This document shows positions 28,539 through 42,350 of a stretch of DNA of 64,000 bases, piece by piece. The DNA is from Diplolepis rosae (lineage: Eukaryota; Arthropoda; Insecta; Hymenoptera; Diplolepididae): contig JAPYXD010000738.1 in the NCBI GenBank assembly GCA_030998225.1, positions 992,001 to 1,056,000 on the forward strand. Reading direction: 5' to 3'. Position 1 is the stretch's first letter. Each line of letters begins with the position of its first letter. Below the pieces are notes generated by a model. That model searched no databases, was not told the origin of the DNA, and saw only the letters and a program-made list of their open reading frames with translations. The position numbers and the translations under genes are program-made.

Positions 28539-31500
28539 ATTTATCGGAAGACAGTCAAAATGGGCAAAAACTGACCCTGAATTCTATGATTTTGAGTTAG
28601 ACGGTAAATTCTCACCCAAAACTAGAAACTTGTGACATTTTTCACATGCCCCACCTGAAAGACAATAAGAAGGGCTACTTAAAAAATCTATTTAATAAAA
28701 ATTCATTTGACGCAAGACAGTCAAAATGGGCAAAAACTGACCAGAAACTCGATGATTTTGAGTTAGACGGTAAACTCTCACCCAAAACTAGAAACTTGTG
28801 ATATTTTTCACATGCCGCACCTGAAAGACGAAAACATGGGCTACTTAAAAAAAACTACCTGATAAAAATCCATGTGTCGGAAGACAGTCAAAATGGGTAA
28901 AAACTGATACGAAATTCGATGATTTTGAGTTAGACGGTAAATTCTCACCCAAAACTAGGAACTTGTGACATTTTTCAAATGCCCCACCTGAAAGACAATA
29001 AGAAGGGCTACTTAAAGAGAATTATATAATGAAAATTCATTTGTCGGAAGAAAGTCAAAATGGATAAAAACTGACTCGAAATTCGATGATTTTGAGTTCG
29101 ACGCTAAAATCTTACCCAAAACTAGAAACTTGTGACATTTTTCACATGCCCCACCTGAAAGACGAAAACAAGGGCTACTTAAAAAAAACTACCTGATAAA
29201 AATCCATGTGTCGGAAGACAGTCAAAATGGGTAAAAACTGACCCGAAATTCGATGATTTTCAGTTAGACTGTAAATTCTCACCCAGAACTAGAAACTTGT
29301 GGCATTTTTCACATGCCCTACCTGAAAGACGATAACACGGGCTACTTAAAAAAAATTATTTAATAAAAATTCATTTGTAGGAAGAAAGTCAAAATGGGTA
29401 AAAACTGACCCGAAATTCGATGATTTTGAGTTAGACGGTAAATTCTCACCCAAAACTAGAAACTTGTGTAATTTTTCACATGCCCTACCTGTAAGTCGAT
29501 AACAAGGGGTACTTAAAGAGAATTATATAATGAAAATTCATTTGTTGGAAAAAAGTCAAAATGGGTAAAAACTGACCCGAAATTCGATGATTTTGAGTTA
29601 GACGGTAAATTCTCACCCAAAACTAGAAACTTGTGACATTTTTCACATGCCCGACCTGAAAGACAATAAGAAGGGCTACTTAAAAAAAATTATTTAATAA
29701 AAATTCATTTGTCGGAAGAAAGTCAAAATGGGTAAAAACTGACCCGAAATTCGATGATTTTCAGTTAGACGCTAAAATCTCACCCAAAAATAGAAAGTTG
29801 TGACATTTTTCACATGTACCGCCCTAAAGACGATAACAAGATCTACTTCAAAGAAACTATTCAATAAAAATTCGTTTGACGCAAGACAGTCAAAATGGGC
29901 AAAAACTGACCCGAAACTCGATGATTTTGAGATAGACAGTAAATTCTCACCCAAAACTAGAAACTTGTGACATTTTTCACATGCCCCACCTGAAAGAAGA
30001 AAACAAGAGCTACTTTAAAAAAAACTATTTAATAAAAATTCATTTGTCGGAAGAAAGTCAAAATGGGCAAAAACTGACCCGAAACTCGATGATTTTGAGA
30101 TAGACGTTAAACTCTCACCCAAAACTAGAAACTTGTGACATTTTTCACATGCCCCACCTGAAAGACGACAACAAGAGCTAATTAAAAATTAATTAATAAA
30201 AATTCATTTGTCGGAAGAAAGTCAAAATGGGAAAAAACTGACCCGGAATTCGATGATTTTGAGTTAGACGGTAAATTCTCACCCAAAACAAGAAACTTGT
30301 GACATTTTTCACATGACCCACCATAAAGACAATAACAAGAGCTACTTAAAGAGAATTATATAATGAAAATTCATTTGACGGAAGACAGTCAAAATGGGCA
30401 AAAACTGACCCTGAATTCGATGATTTTGAGTTAGACGGTAAACTCTCACCCAAAACTAGAAACTTGTGACATTTTTCAAATGCCCCACCTGAAAGACAAT
30501 AAGAAGGGCTACTTAAAAAAAATTATTTAATAAAAATTCATTTGTCGGAAGAAAGTCAAAATGGGTAAAAACTGACCCGGATTTCGATGATTTTGAGTTA
30601 GACGCTAAAATCTCACCCAAAAATAGAAGCTTGTGACATTTTTCACATGTACCGCCCTAAAGACGATAACAAGAGCTACTTAAAAAAAACTATTTAATAA
30701 AAATTCATTTGACGCAAGACAGTCAAAATGGGCAAAAACTGACCCGAAACTCGATGATTTTGAGATAGACGGTAAACTCTCACCCAAAACTAGAAACTTG
30801 TAACATTTTTCACATGCCCCACCTGAAAGACGATAACAAGGGCTACTTAAAGAGAATTATATAGTGAAAATTCATTTGTCGGTAGACAGTCAAAATGGGC
30901 AAAAACTGACCCTGAATTCGATAATTTTGAGTTAGACGGTAAATTCTCACCCAAAACAAGAAACTTGTGACATTTTTCACATGCCCTACCTGAAAGTCAA
31001 TAACAAGGGCTACTTAAAGAGAATTATATAATGAAAATTCATTTGTCGGAAGACAGTCAAAATGGGCAAAAACTGACCCTGAATTCGATGATTTTGAGTT
31101 AGCCGTTAAATTCACACCCAAAACTAGAAACTTGTGACATTTTTCACATGCCCCACCTGAATGACAATAAGAAGGGCTACTTAAAAAAATTATTTAATAA
31201 AAATTCATTTTTCGGAAGAAAGTCAAAATGGGTAAAAACTGACCCTGAATTCGATGATTTTGAGTTAGACGGTAAATTCTCACCCAAAACTAGAAACTTG
31301 TGGAATTTTTCACATGCCCTACCTGAACGTCGATAACAAGGGGTACTTAAAGAGAATTATATAATGAAAATTCATTTGTTGGAAGAAAGTCAAAATGGGA
31401 AAAAACTGACCCGGTATTCGATGATTTTGAGTTAGACGGTAAATTCTCACCCAAAACAAGATACTTGTGACATTTTTCACATGCCCTACCAGAAAGACAA

Positions 31501-34500
31501 TAAGAAGGGCTACTTAAAAAAAATTATTTAATAAAAATTCATTTATCGGAAAAAAGTCAAAATGGGTAAAAACTGACCCGAAATTCAATGATTTTGAGTT
31601 AGACGGTAAATTCTCACCCAAAACTAGAAACTTGTGGAATTTTTCACATGCCCCACCTAAAGGACAATAAGAAGGGCTACTTAAAAAAAATTATTTAATA
31701 AAAATTCATTTGTCGGAAGGCAGTCAAAATAGGTAAAAACTGACCCGAAATTCGATGATTTTCAGTTCGACGCTAAAATCTCACCAAAAAATAGAAAGTT
31801 GTGACATTTTTCATATGTACCGCCCTAAAGACGATTACAAGGGCTACTTAAAGAGAATTATTTAATAAAAATTCATACGTCGGAAGACAGTCAAAATGGG
31901 CAAAAACTGACCCGGAATTCTATGATTTTGAGTTAGACGGTAAATTCTCACCCAAAACTAGAAGCTTGTAACATTTTTCACATGCCCCACTTGAAAGACG
32001 ATTACAAGGGCTACTCAAAAAAATCTATGTTATAAAAATTCATACGTCGGAAGACAGTCAAAATGGGCAAAAACTGACCAGAAACTCGATGATTTTGATA
32101 TAGACGGTAAACTCTCTCCCAAAACTAGGAACTTGTGACACTTTTCACATGCCCCACCTGAAAGACGAAAACAAGAGCTACTTAAAAAAAACTACCTGAT
32201 AAAAATCCATGTGTCGGAAGACAGTCAAAATGGGTAAAAACTGATACGAAATTCGATGATTTTGAGTTAGACGGTAAACTCTCACCGAAAACTAGAAATT
32301 TGTGACATTTTTTACATGTACTTCCCTAATGGCGATAAAAAGAACTACTTAAAAAGAATTGTTTAATGAAAATTCATTTAATCGGAAGGCAGTCAAAATG
32401 GGCAAAAAGTAACTCGGAATTCGATGATTTTGAGTTAGACGGTAAACTCTCACCCAAAACTAGAAACTTGTGACATTTTTCACATGCCCCACCTGAAAGA
32501 CAATAAGTAGGGCTACTTAAAAAAAATTATTTAATAAAAATTCATTTGTCGGAAGAAAGTCAAAATGGGTAAAAACTGACCCGAAATTCGATGATTTTGA
32601 GTTAGACGGTAAATTCTCACCCAAAACAAGAAACTTGTGGAATTTTTCACATGCCCCACCTGAAAGACGATAACAATGGCTACTTAAAGGGAATTGTTTA
32701 ATGAAAATTCATTTGTTGGAAGACAGTCAAAATAGGTAAAAACTGACCCGAAATTCGATGATTTTCAGTTCGACGCTAAAATCTCACCAAAAAATAGAAA
32801 ATTGTGACATTTTTCATATGTACCGCCCTAAAGACGATAACAAGGGCTACTTAAAGAGAATTATATAATGAAACTTCATTTATCGGAAGACAGTCAAAAT
32901 GGGCAAAAACTGACCCTGAATTCTATGATTTTGAGTTAGACGGTAAATTCTCACCCAAATCTAGAAAATTGTTACATTTTTAACATGCCCCACCTGAAAG
33001 ACAATAAGAAGGGCTACTTAAAAAAATCTATTCAATAAAAATTCATTTGTCGGAAGAAAGTCAGAATGGGAAAAAACTGACCCGGAATTCGATGATTTTG
33101 AGTTAGACGGTAAACTCTCACCCAAAACTAGAAACTTGTGACATTTCTCACATGTATCGCCCTAAAGACGATAACAACAGCTACGTAAAAAAAATTATTT
33201 AATAAAAATTCTTTCGTCGGAAGACAGACAAAATGGGTAAAAACTGATACGAAATTCGATGATTTTGAGTTAGACGGTAAATTCTCACCCAAAACCAGAA
33301 ACTTGTGGAATTTTTCACATGCCCCACCTGAAAGACGATAACATGGGCTACTTAAAGAGAATTATATAGTGAAAATTCATTTGTCGGAAGACAGTCAAAA
33401 TGGGCAAAAAGTAACTCGGAATTCGATGGTATTGATTTAGATGGTAAACTCTCACCCAAAACTAGAAACTTGTGGAATTTTTCACATGCCCTACCTGACG
33501 TCGATAACAAGGGCTACTTAAAAAGAATTATTTAATAAAAATTCATTTGTCGGAAGAAAGTCAAAATGGGTAAAAACTGACCCGGATTTCGATGATTTTG
33601 AGTTAGACGGTAAATTCTCACCCAAAACAAGAAACTTGTGACATTTTTCACATGCCCTACCTGAAAGTCAATAAAAAGTGCTACTTAAAGAGAATTATAT
33701 AATGAAAATTCATTTGTCGGAAGACAGTCAAAATGGGCAAAAACTGACCCGGTATTTGATGATTTTGAGTTAGACAATAAACTCTCACCCAAAAATAGAA
33801 AGTTGTGACATTTTTCACATGCCCCACCTGTAAGACAATAAGAAGGGCTACTTAAAAAAAATTATTTAATAAAAATTCATTTGTCGGAAGAAAGTCAAAA
33901 TGGGTAAAAACTGACCCGAAACTCGATGATTTTGAAATAGACGGTAAACTCTCACCCAAAACTAGAAACTTGTGGCATTTTTCACATGCCCCACCTGAAA
34001 GACGAAAACAAGAGCTACTTAAAAAAAACTACCTGATAAAAATCCATGTGTCGGAAGACAGTCAAAATGGGTAAAAACTGACCCGAAATTCGATGATTTT
34101 CAGTTAGACGCTAAACTCTCACCCAAAAATAGAAAGTTGTGACATTTTTCACATGTACTGCCCTAAAGGCGATAACAAGAGTTACTTAAAAAGAATTATT
34201 TAATGAAAAATCATTTGTCGGAGGAAAGTCAAAATGGGAATAAACTGACCCGGAATTCGATGATTTTGAGTTAGACGGTAAATTCTCACCCAAAACCAGA
34301 AACTTGTGACATTTTTCACATGCCCTACCAGAAAGTCAATAACAAGGGCTACTTAATGAGAATTATATAGTGAAAATTCATTTGTCGGAAGACAGTCAAA
34401 ATGGGCAAAAACTGACCCTGAATTCGATGATTTTGAGTTAGACGGTAAAATCTCACCAAAAAATAGAAAGTTGTGACATTCTTCATATGTACCGCCCTAA

Positions 34501-37190
34501 AGACGATAACAAGGGCTACATAAAGAGAATTATATAATGAAAATTCATTTGTCCGAAGACAGTCAAAATGGGCAAAAACTGACCCGGAATTCTATGATTT
34601 TGAGTAAGACGGTAAATTCTCACCCAAAACTAAAAACTTGTGACATTTTTTCACATGCCCCACCTGAAAGACTTTAAGAAGGGCTACTTAAAAAAAATTA
34701 TTCAATAAAAATTCATTTGTCGGAAGAAAGTCAAAATGGGAAAAAACTGACCCGGTATTCGATGATTTTGAGTTAGACGGTAAATTCTCACCCAAAACTG
34801 GAAACTTGTGGAATTTTTCACATGCCCTACCTGAAAGTCGATAACAAGGGCTACTTAAAGAGAATTATATAATGAAAATTCATTTGTCGGAAGACAGTCA
34901 AAATGGGCAAAAACTGACCCTGAATTCGTATGATTTTGAGTTAGCAGTTAAATTCTCACCCAAAACTAGAAACTTGTGACATTTTTCACATGCCCCACCT
35001 GAAAGACAATAAGAAGGGCTACTTAAAAAAAATTATTTAATAAAAATTCATTTGTCGGAAGAAAGCCAAAATGGGTAAAAACTGACCCGAAATTCTATTA
35101 TTTTGAGTTATACTCTAAAATCTCACCCAAAGATAGAAACTTGTGACATTTTTCACATGTGCCGCCCTAAAGACGATAACAAGAGCTACTTAAAAAAACT
35201 ATTTAATAAAAATTCATTTGTCGGAAGAAAGTCAAAATGGGAAAAAACTGACCCGGTATTCGATGATTTTGAGTTAGACGGTAAATTCTCACCCAAAACA
35301 AGAAACTTGTGACATTTTTCACATGCCCTACCAGAAAGTCAAAAACAAGCGCTACTTAAAGAGAATTATATAATGAAAATTCATTTGTCGGAAGACAGTC
35401 AAATAGGGCAAAAACTGACCCTGAATTCGATGATTTTGAGTTAGACGGTAAATTCTCACACACCACTAGGAACTTGTGACATTTTTCAAATGCCCCACCT
35501 GAAAGACAATAAGAAGGGCTACTTAAAAAAAATTATTTAATAAAAATTCATTTGTCGGAAGAAAGTCAAAATGGGTAAAAACTGACCCGAAATTCGATTA
35601 TTCTGAGTTATACTCTAAAATCTCACCCAAAGATAGAAACTTGTGACATTTTTCACATGTTCCGCCCTAAAGACGATAACAAGAGCTACTTAAATAAAAC
35701 TAGTTAATAAAAATTCATGTGTCGGAAGACAGTCAAAATGGGTAAAAGCTGACCCGAAATTCGATGATATTGGGTTAGACGGTAAATTCTCACCCAAAAC
35801 AAGAAACTTGTGGAATTTTTCACATGCCCCACCTGAAAGACGATAGCAAGGGCTACTTAAAAAAACTACTTGATAAAAATCCATGTGTCGGAAGACAGTC
35901 AAAATGGGTAAAAACTGACCCTAAATTCGATGATTTTGAGTTAGACTGTAAATTCTCACCCAAAACTAGAAACTTGTGGCATTTTTCACATGCTCTACCT
36001 GAAAGACGATAAAAACAGCTACTTAAAAAAAACTACCTGATAAAAATCCATGTGTCGGAAGACAGTCAAAATGGGTAAAAACTGATACGAAATTCGATGA
36101 TTTTGAGTTAGACGGTAAATTCTCACCGAAAACTAGAAATTTGTGACATTTTTTACATGTACTGCCCTAATGGCGATAACAAGAGCTACTTAAAAAGAAT
36201 TATTTAATAAAAATTCATTTGACGCAAGACAGTCAAAATGGGCAAAAAGTAACTCGGAATTCGATGGTATTGATTTAGATGGTAAATTCTCACCCAAAAC
36301 TAGAAACTTGTGGAATTTTTCACATGCCCCACCTAAAGGACAATAAGAAGGGCTACTTAAAAAAAATTATTTAATAAAAATTCATTTGTCGGAAAAAAGT
36401 CAAAATGGGTAAAAACTGACCCGAAATTCGATGATTTTGAGTTAGACGGTAAATTCTCACCCAAAACTAGAAACTTGTGACATTTTTCACATGCCCGACC
36501 TGAAAGACAATAAAAAGAGCTACTTAAATAAAACTAGTTAATAAAAATTCATGTGTCGGAAGACAGTCAAAATGGGTAAAAGCTGACCCGAAATTCGATG
36601 ATATTGGGTTAGACGGTAAATTCTCACCCAAAACAAGAAACTTGTGGAATTTTTCACATGCCCCACCTGAAAGACGAAAACAAGAGCTACTTAAAAAAAA
36701 CTACCTGATAAAAATCCATGTGTCGGAAGACAGTCAAAATGGGTAAAAACTGATACGAAATTCGATGATTTTGAGTTAGACGGTAAACTCTCACCCAAAA
36801 CTAGAAACTTGTGGCATTTTTCACATGCCCCACCTGAAAGACGAAAACAAGAGCTACTTAAAAAAAACTACCTGATAAAAATCCATGTGTCGGAAGACAG
36901 TCAAAATGGGTAAAAACTGACCCGAAATTCGATGATTTTGAGTTGGACGGTAAATTCTCACCCAAAACTAGAAACTTGTGACATTTTTCACATGTACTGC
37001 CCTAAAGGCGATAACAAGAGTTACTTAAAAAGAATTATTTAATGAAAAATCATTTGTCGGAGGAAAGTCAAAATGGGAATAAACTGACCCGGAATTCGAT
37101 GATTTTGAGTTAGACGGTAAATTCTCACCCAAAACCAGAAACTTGTGACATTTTTCACATGCCCTACCTGAAAGACTAAAACAAGAGCTA

Positions 37191-37503
37191 CTTAAAGGGA
37201 ATTGTTTAATGAAAATTCATTTAATCGGAAGGCAGTCAAAATGGGCAAAAAGTAACTCGGAAGTCGATGGTATTGATTTAGATGGTAAACTCTCACCCAA
37301 AACTAGAAATTTGTGACATTTTTCACGTGCCTCACCTGAAAGACAATAAGAAGGGCTACTCAAAAAAACTTATTTAATAAAAATTCATTTGTCGGAAGAA
37401 AGTCAAAATGGGTAAAAACTGACCCGAAATTCGATGATTTTCAGTTCGACGCTAAAATCTCACGAAAAAATAGAAAGTTGTGACTTAAAAAGAATTATAT
37501 AAT
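37191..37503 (+). repeat. Duplicated block with 42-bp-deleted monomer, copy 1
   Basis: The monomer ending here lacks about 42 bp: agttgtgac at 37484 is followed directly by ttaaaaagaatt, with a 2-bp microhomology (ac). The dyad half-site tcaca and the variable 61-90 segment are lost, leaving a monomer of about 125 bp. The block, including the preceding ggaagtcgatggtattg monomer, recurs 627 bp later. Confidence 0.85.
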
Positions 37504-37817
37504 GAAAAGTCATTTGTTGGAAGACAGTCAAAATGTGCGAAAACTGACCCTGAATTCGATGATTTTGAGTTAGACGGTAAATTCTCACCCAAAAATAGAA
37601 AGTTGTGACATTTTTCACATGTACTGCCCTAAAGGCTATAACAAGAGTTACTTAAAAAGAATTATTTAATGAAAAATCATTTGTCGGAGGAAAGTCAAAA
37701 TGGGAATAAACTGACCCGGAATTCGATGATTTTGAGTTAGACGGTAAATTCACACCCAAAACCAGAAACTTGTGGAATTTTTCACATGCCCCACCTGAAA
37801 GACGATAACAATGGCTA

Positions 37818-38130
37818 CTTAAAGGGAATTGTTTAATGAAAATTCATTTAATCGGAAGGCAGTCAAAATGGGCAAAAAGTAACTCGGAAGTCGATGGTAT
37901 TGATTTAGATGGTAAACTCTCACCCAAAACTAGAAATTTGTGACATTTTTCACGTGCCTCACCTGAAAGACAATAAGAAGGGCTACTCAAAAAAACTTAT
38001 TTAATAAAAATTCATTTGTCGGAAGAAAGTCAAAATGGGTAAAAACTGACCCGAAATTCGATGATTTTCAGTTCGACGCTAAAATCTCACGAAAAAATAG
38101 AAAGTTGTGACTTAAAAAGAATTATATAAT
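37818..38130 (+). repeat. Duplicated block with 42-bp-deleted monomer, copy 2
   Basis: Copy of 37191-37503 with the identical deletion joint at 38111. The 627-bp spacing is about three full monomers plus the short one, so the deletion happened once and was then amplified as a four-monomer unit. Confidence 0.85.
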
Positions 38131-38919
38131 AAAAATTCCTTTGTTGGAAGAAAGTCAAAATGGGAAAAAACTGACCCGGTATTCGATGATTTTGAGTTAG
38201 ACGATAAATTATCACCCAAAACTGGAAACTTGTGTAATTTTTCACATGCCCCACCTGAAAGACGATAACAAGGGCTACTTAAAGAGAATTATATAGTGAA
38301 AATTCATTTGTCGGTAGACAGTCAAAATGGGTAAAAACTGACCCGAAATTCGATGATTTTGAGTTAGACGGTAAATTCTAACCCAAAACTAGAAATTTGT
38401 GACATTTTTCACGTGCCTCACCTGAAAGACAATAAGAAGGGCTACTCAAAAAAACTTATTTAATAAAAATTCATTTGTCGGAAGAAAGTCAAAATGGGTA
38501 AAAACTGACCCGAAATTCGATGATTTTCAGTTAGACGCTAAAATCTCACCCAAAAATAGAAAGTTGTGACATTCTTCATATGTACCGCCCTAAAGACGAT
38601 AACAAGAGCTACTTAGAAAAAATTATTTAATAAAATTTCAATTGTCAGAAGAAAGTCAAAATGGGTAAAAACTGACCCGAAATTCGATGATTTTGAGTTA
38701 AACGGTAAATTCTCACCGAAAACTAGAAACTTGTGACATTTTTTACATCTACTGACCTAATGCCGACAACAAGAGCTACTTAAAAATTAATTAATAAAAA
38801 TTCATTTGTCGGAAGAAAGTCAAAATGGGAAAAAACTGACCCGAAATTCGATGATTTTGAAATAGACGGTAAACTCTCACCCAAAACTAGAAACTTGTGG
38901 AATTTTTCAGATGACCTAC

Positions 38920-41900
38920 CATAAAGTCTATAACAATGTGTACTAAAAGATAAATATATAATGAAAATTCATTTGTCGGAAGAAAGTCAAAATGGGAAAA
39001 AACTGACCCTGATTTCGATGATTTTGAGTTAGCCGTTAAATTCTCACCCAAAACTAGAAACTTGTGACATTTTTCACATGCCCCACCTGAAAGACAATAA
39101 GAATGGCTACTTAAAAAAAATTTAATAAAAATTCATTTGTCGGAAGAAAGTCAAAATGGGTAAAAACTGACCCGAAATTCGATGATTTTGAGTTAGACTC
39201 TAAAATCCTACCCAAAGATAGAAACTTGTGATATTTTTCACATGTACCGCCCTAAAGACGATATCAAGAGCTACTTAAAAAAACTATTTAATGAAAATCA
39301 TTTTTACGCAAGACAGTCAAAATGGGCAAAAACTGACGAGAAACTCGATGATTTTGAGATAGACGGTAAACTCTCACCCAAAAACTAGAAACTTGTGACA
39401 TTTTTCACATGCCCCACCTGAAAAACGAAAACAAGAGCTACTTAAAAAAAACTACCTGATAAAAATCCATGTGTCGGAAGACAGTCAAAATGGGTAAAAA
39501 CTGATACAAAATTCGATGATTTTGAGTTAGATGGTAAGTTCTCACCGATATCTAGAAATTTGTGACATTTTTTACATGTACTGCCCTAATGGCGATAACA
39601 AGAGCTACTTAAAAAAAATTATTTAATAAAAATTCATTTGTCGGAAGAAAGTCAAAATGGGTAAAAACTGACCCGAAATTCGATGATTTTGAGTTAGACG
39701 GTAAATTCTCACCCAAAACTAGAAACTTGTGACATTTTTTATATCTACTGCCAAGGCGATAACAAGAGTTACTAAAAAAGAATTATTTAACGAAAATTCA
39801 TTTGTCGGAGGAAAGTCAAAATGGGAATATACTGCCCCGGAATTCGATGATTTTGAGTTAGACGGTAAATTCCCACCCAAAACCAGAAACTTGTGGAATT
39901 TTTCACATGCCCTACCTAAAAGTCAATAAGAAGGGCTACTTAAAGAGAATTATATAATGATAATTCATTTGTCGGAAGACAGTCAAAATGGGCAAAAACT
40001 GACCCTGAATTCGATGATTTTGAGTTAGACGATAAATTCTCACCGAAAACTAGAAATTTGTGACATTTTTTACATGTACTTCCCCAATGGCGATAACAAG
40101 AGCTACTTAAAAAGAATTATTTAATAAAAATTCATTTGTCGGAAGAATGTCTAAATGGGAAAAAACTGACCCGGAGTTCGATGATTTTGAGTTAGACTGT
40201 AAATTCTCACCCACAACTAGAAACTTGTGGCATTTTTCACATGCCCTACCTGAAAGACGATAACAACAGCTACATAAAGAGAATTATATAATGAAAATTC
40301 ATTTGTCGGAAGAAAGTCAAAATGGGCAAAAAGTAACTCGGAATTCGATGGTATTGATTTAGATGGTAAACTCTCACCCAAAACTAGGAACTTGTGACAT
40401 TTTTCAAATGCCCCACCTGAAAGACAATAAGAAGGGCTACTTAAAAAAAATTTTTTATTGAAAATTCATTTGTCGGAAAAAAGTCAAAATGGGAATAAAC
40501 TGACCCGGAATTCGATGATTTTGCGTTAGACGGTAAATTCTCACCCAAAACCAGAAACTTGTGGAATTTTTCACATGCCCTACCTAAAAGTCAATAACAT
40601 GTGATAATTAATGAGTATTTTATTATGAAAATTCATTTGTTGGAAGACAGTCAAAATGTGCGAAAACTGACCCTGAATTCGATGATTTTGAGTTAGACGG
40701 TAAATTCTCACCCAAAAGGAGAAATTTGTGACATTTTACACATCTACTGCCCTAAAGGCTATAACAAGAGTTACTAAAAAAAGAATTATATAATGAAAAT
40801 TCATTTGTCGGAAGACAGTCAAAATGGGCAAAAACTGACCCGGAATTCGATGATTTTGAGTTAGACGGTAATTTCTCACCCAAAACTAGAAACCTGTGAC
40901 ATTTTTCACGTGCCCTACCCGAAAGACGATTACAAGAGCTACTTAAAGATAATAATTTAATGAAAATTCATACGTCGGAAGACAGTCAAAATGGGCAAAA
41001 ACTGACCCGGAATTCTATGATTTTGAGTTAGACGGTAAATTCTCACCCAAAACTAGAAACTTGTGACATTTTTCACATGCCCCACCTGAAAGACAATAAG
41101 AAGGGCTACTTAAAAAAAATTATTTAATAAAAATTCATTTGTCGAAAGAAAGTAAAAATTGGAAAAAACTGATCCGGCATTCGATGATTTTGAGTTAGAC
41201 GGTAAATTCTCACCCAAAACTGGAAACTTGTGGAATTTTTCACATGCCCTACCTGAAAGTCGATAACAAGGGCTACTTAAAGAGAATTTTATAATGAAAA
41301 TACATTTGTAGGAAGACAGTCAAAATGGGCAAAAACTGACCCTGAATTCGATGATTTTGAGTTAGACGGTAAATTCTCACACAAAACTAGAAACTTGTGA
41401 CATTTTTCACATGCCCTACCCGAAAGACGATTACAAGAGCTACTTAAATAAAACTAGTTAATAAAAATTCATGTGTCGGAAGACAGTCAAAATGGGTAAA
41501 AGCTGACCCGAAATTCGATGATATTGGGTTAGACGGTAAATTCTCACCCAAAACCAGAAACTTGTGGAATTTTTCACATGCCCCACCTGAAAGACGATAA
41601 CAATGGCTACTTAAAGGGAATTGTTTAATGAAAATTCATTTAATCGGAAGGCAGTCAAAATGGGCAAAAAGTAACTCGGAATTCGATGATTTTGAGTTAG
41701 ACGGTAAACTCTCACCCAAAACTAGAAACTTGTGTAATTTTTCACATGCCCTACCTGTAAGTCGATAACACGGGGTACTTAAAAAGAATTATTAAATCAA
41801 AATTCATTCGTCGGAAGACAGTCAAAATGGGCAAAAACTAACCCTGAATTCGATGATTTTAAGTTAGATTGTAAATTCTCACCCAAAACTAGAATTTTGT

Positions 41901-42329
41901 GACATTTTTCACATGCCCCACCTGAAAGAAAATTACAAGGGCTACTCAAAATAAAATATGCTATAAAGATTCATTCGTCCGATGACAATCAAAATGGGAA
42001 AAAACTGACCCTGAATTCGATGATTTTGTGTTAGACTGTAAATTCTCACCCAAACTAGGAAATTGTAACATTTTTCTCATGCCCCACCTAAATGACGATT
42101 ACAAGGGCTACTTTAAGAGAATTATTTAATGAAAATTCATTTGTGGGAGGACAGTCAAAATGGGCAAAAACTAACCCGGAATTCGATGATTTTGAGTTAG
42201 ACGGTAAACTCTCTCCCAAAACTAGAAACTTGTGACATTTTTCACATGCCACACCTGAAAGACGATAACAAGAGCTACTTAAGGAGAATTATTTAATAAA
42301 AATTCATTTGTCGATAGACAGTCAAAATG
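38920..42329 (+). repeat. Diverged, irregular end of the left array
   Basis: Monomers here carry more changes and length differences than elsewhere. Examples are the strongly altered 97-115 segments near 38930-38960 and 40600-40625, a short A-run monomer near 39111-39122, a 4-bp loss near 39750, and altered copies near 41940-41965. The gtaccgccctaaag subfamily is last seen near 39246, with a relative (ctactgccctaaagg) near 40744. From about 41.8 kb, monomers show gattacaagg and aactaaccc, as in the right array. Confidence 0.6.
41806..41822 (+). other. CENP-B-box-like 17-mer (weaker match)
   Basis: Reads attcgtcggaagacagt, 11 of 17 against the CENP-B box by eye, again lacking the cggg half. 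Similar ttcgtcgg copies occur near 1801, 11807, 12306, 13641, 13812, 26875 and 33213. Confidence 0.25.
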
Positions 42330-42350
42330 AATTTTCATTAAATAATTCTC
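42284..42350. other. Tail-to-tail array inversion breakpoint (foldback)
   Basis: The forward monomer runs to aaatg at 42325-42329 (consensus 141-145) and then continues directly as the complement of consensus 125 backwards. The bases aaatg fit both sides, so the join has a 5-bp microhomology. The core is an inverted repeat with arms 42284-42309 and 42325-42350 (26 bp, one mismatch) around a 15-nt spacer at 42310-42324. The homology extends outward through the adjoining monomers at roughly 90% identity by eye. Every monomer carries cattt and aaatg separated by 15 nt, so the geometry is what a strand folding back within one monomer would produce. The flanking arrays differ in subfamily content, which argues against a simple sequencing foldback artefact. 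Confidence 0.9.

Larger units (their letters stand above)
1..42329 (+). repeat. Left satellite array, ~167-bp monomer, forward orientation
   Basis: About 250 head-to-tail copies of one monomer fill this interval without interruption. Successive gatgattttg landmarks at 11, 178, 344 and 511 give steps of 167, 166 and 167 bp, and this phase holds through the array. The by-eye consensus has 58 G+C in 167 bases (about 35%) and more A (66) than T (43) on this strand. Subfamilies differ mainly at consensus 61-76 (catgccccacctg versus catgtaccgccct), at 97-125 (A-run then tttaataaaaattc, tataatgaaaattc or acctgataaaaatcc), at 126-140 and at 158-167. No gene, promoter or mobile element could be supported anywhere inside. 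The size and head-to-tail order fit a centromeric or pericentromeric satellite; that location is inferred. I do not recognise the family. Confidence 0.97.

Noticed and set aside
42284..42350. Inversion joint as a sequencing or assembly foldback artefact
   Set aside because: A foldback artefact would give a right side that is the near-exact complement of the left. Here the two sides differ in subfamily content and higher-order pattern. A misjoin of two real arrays cannot be fully excluded without raw reads.
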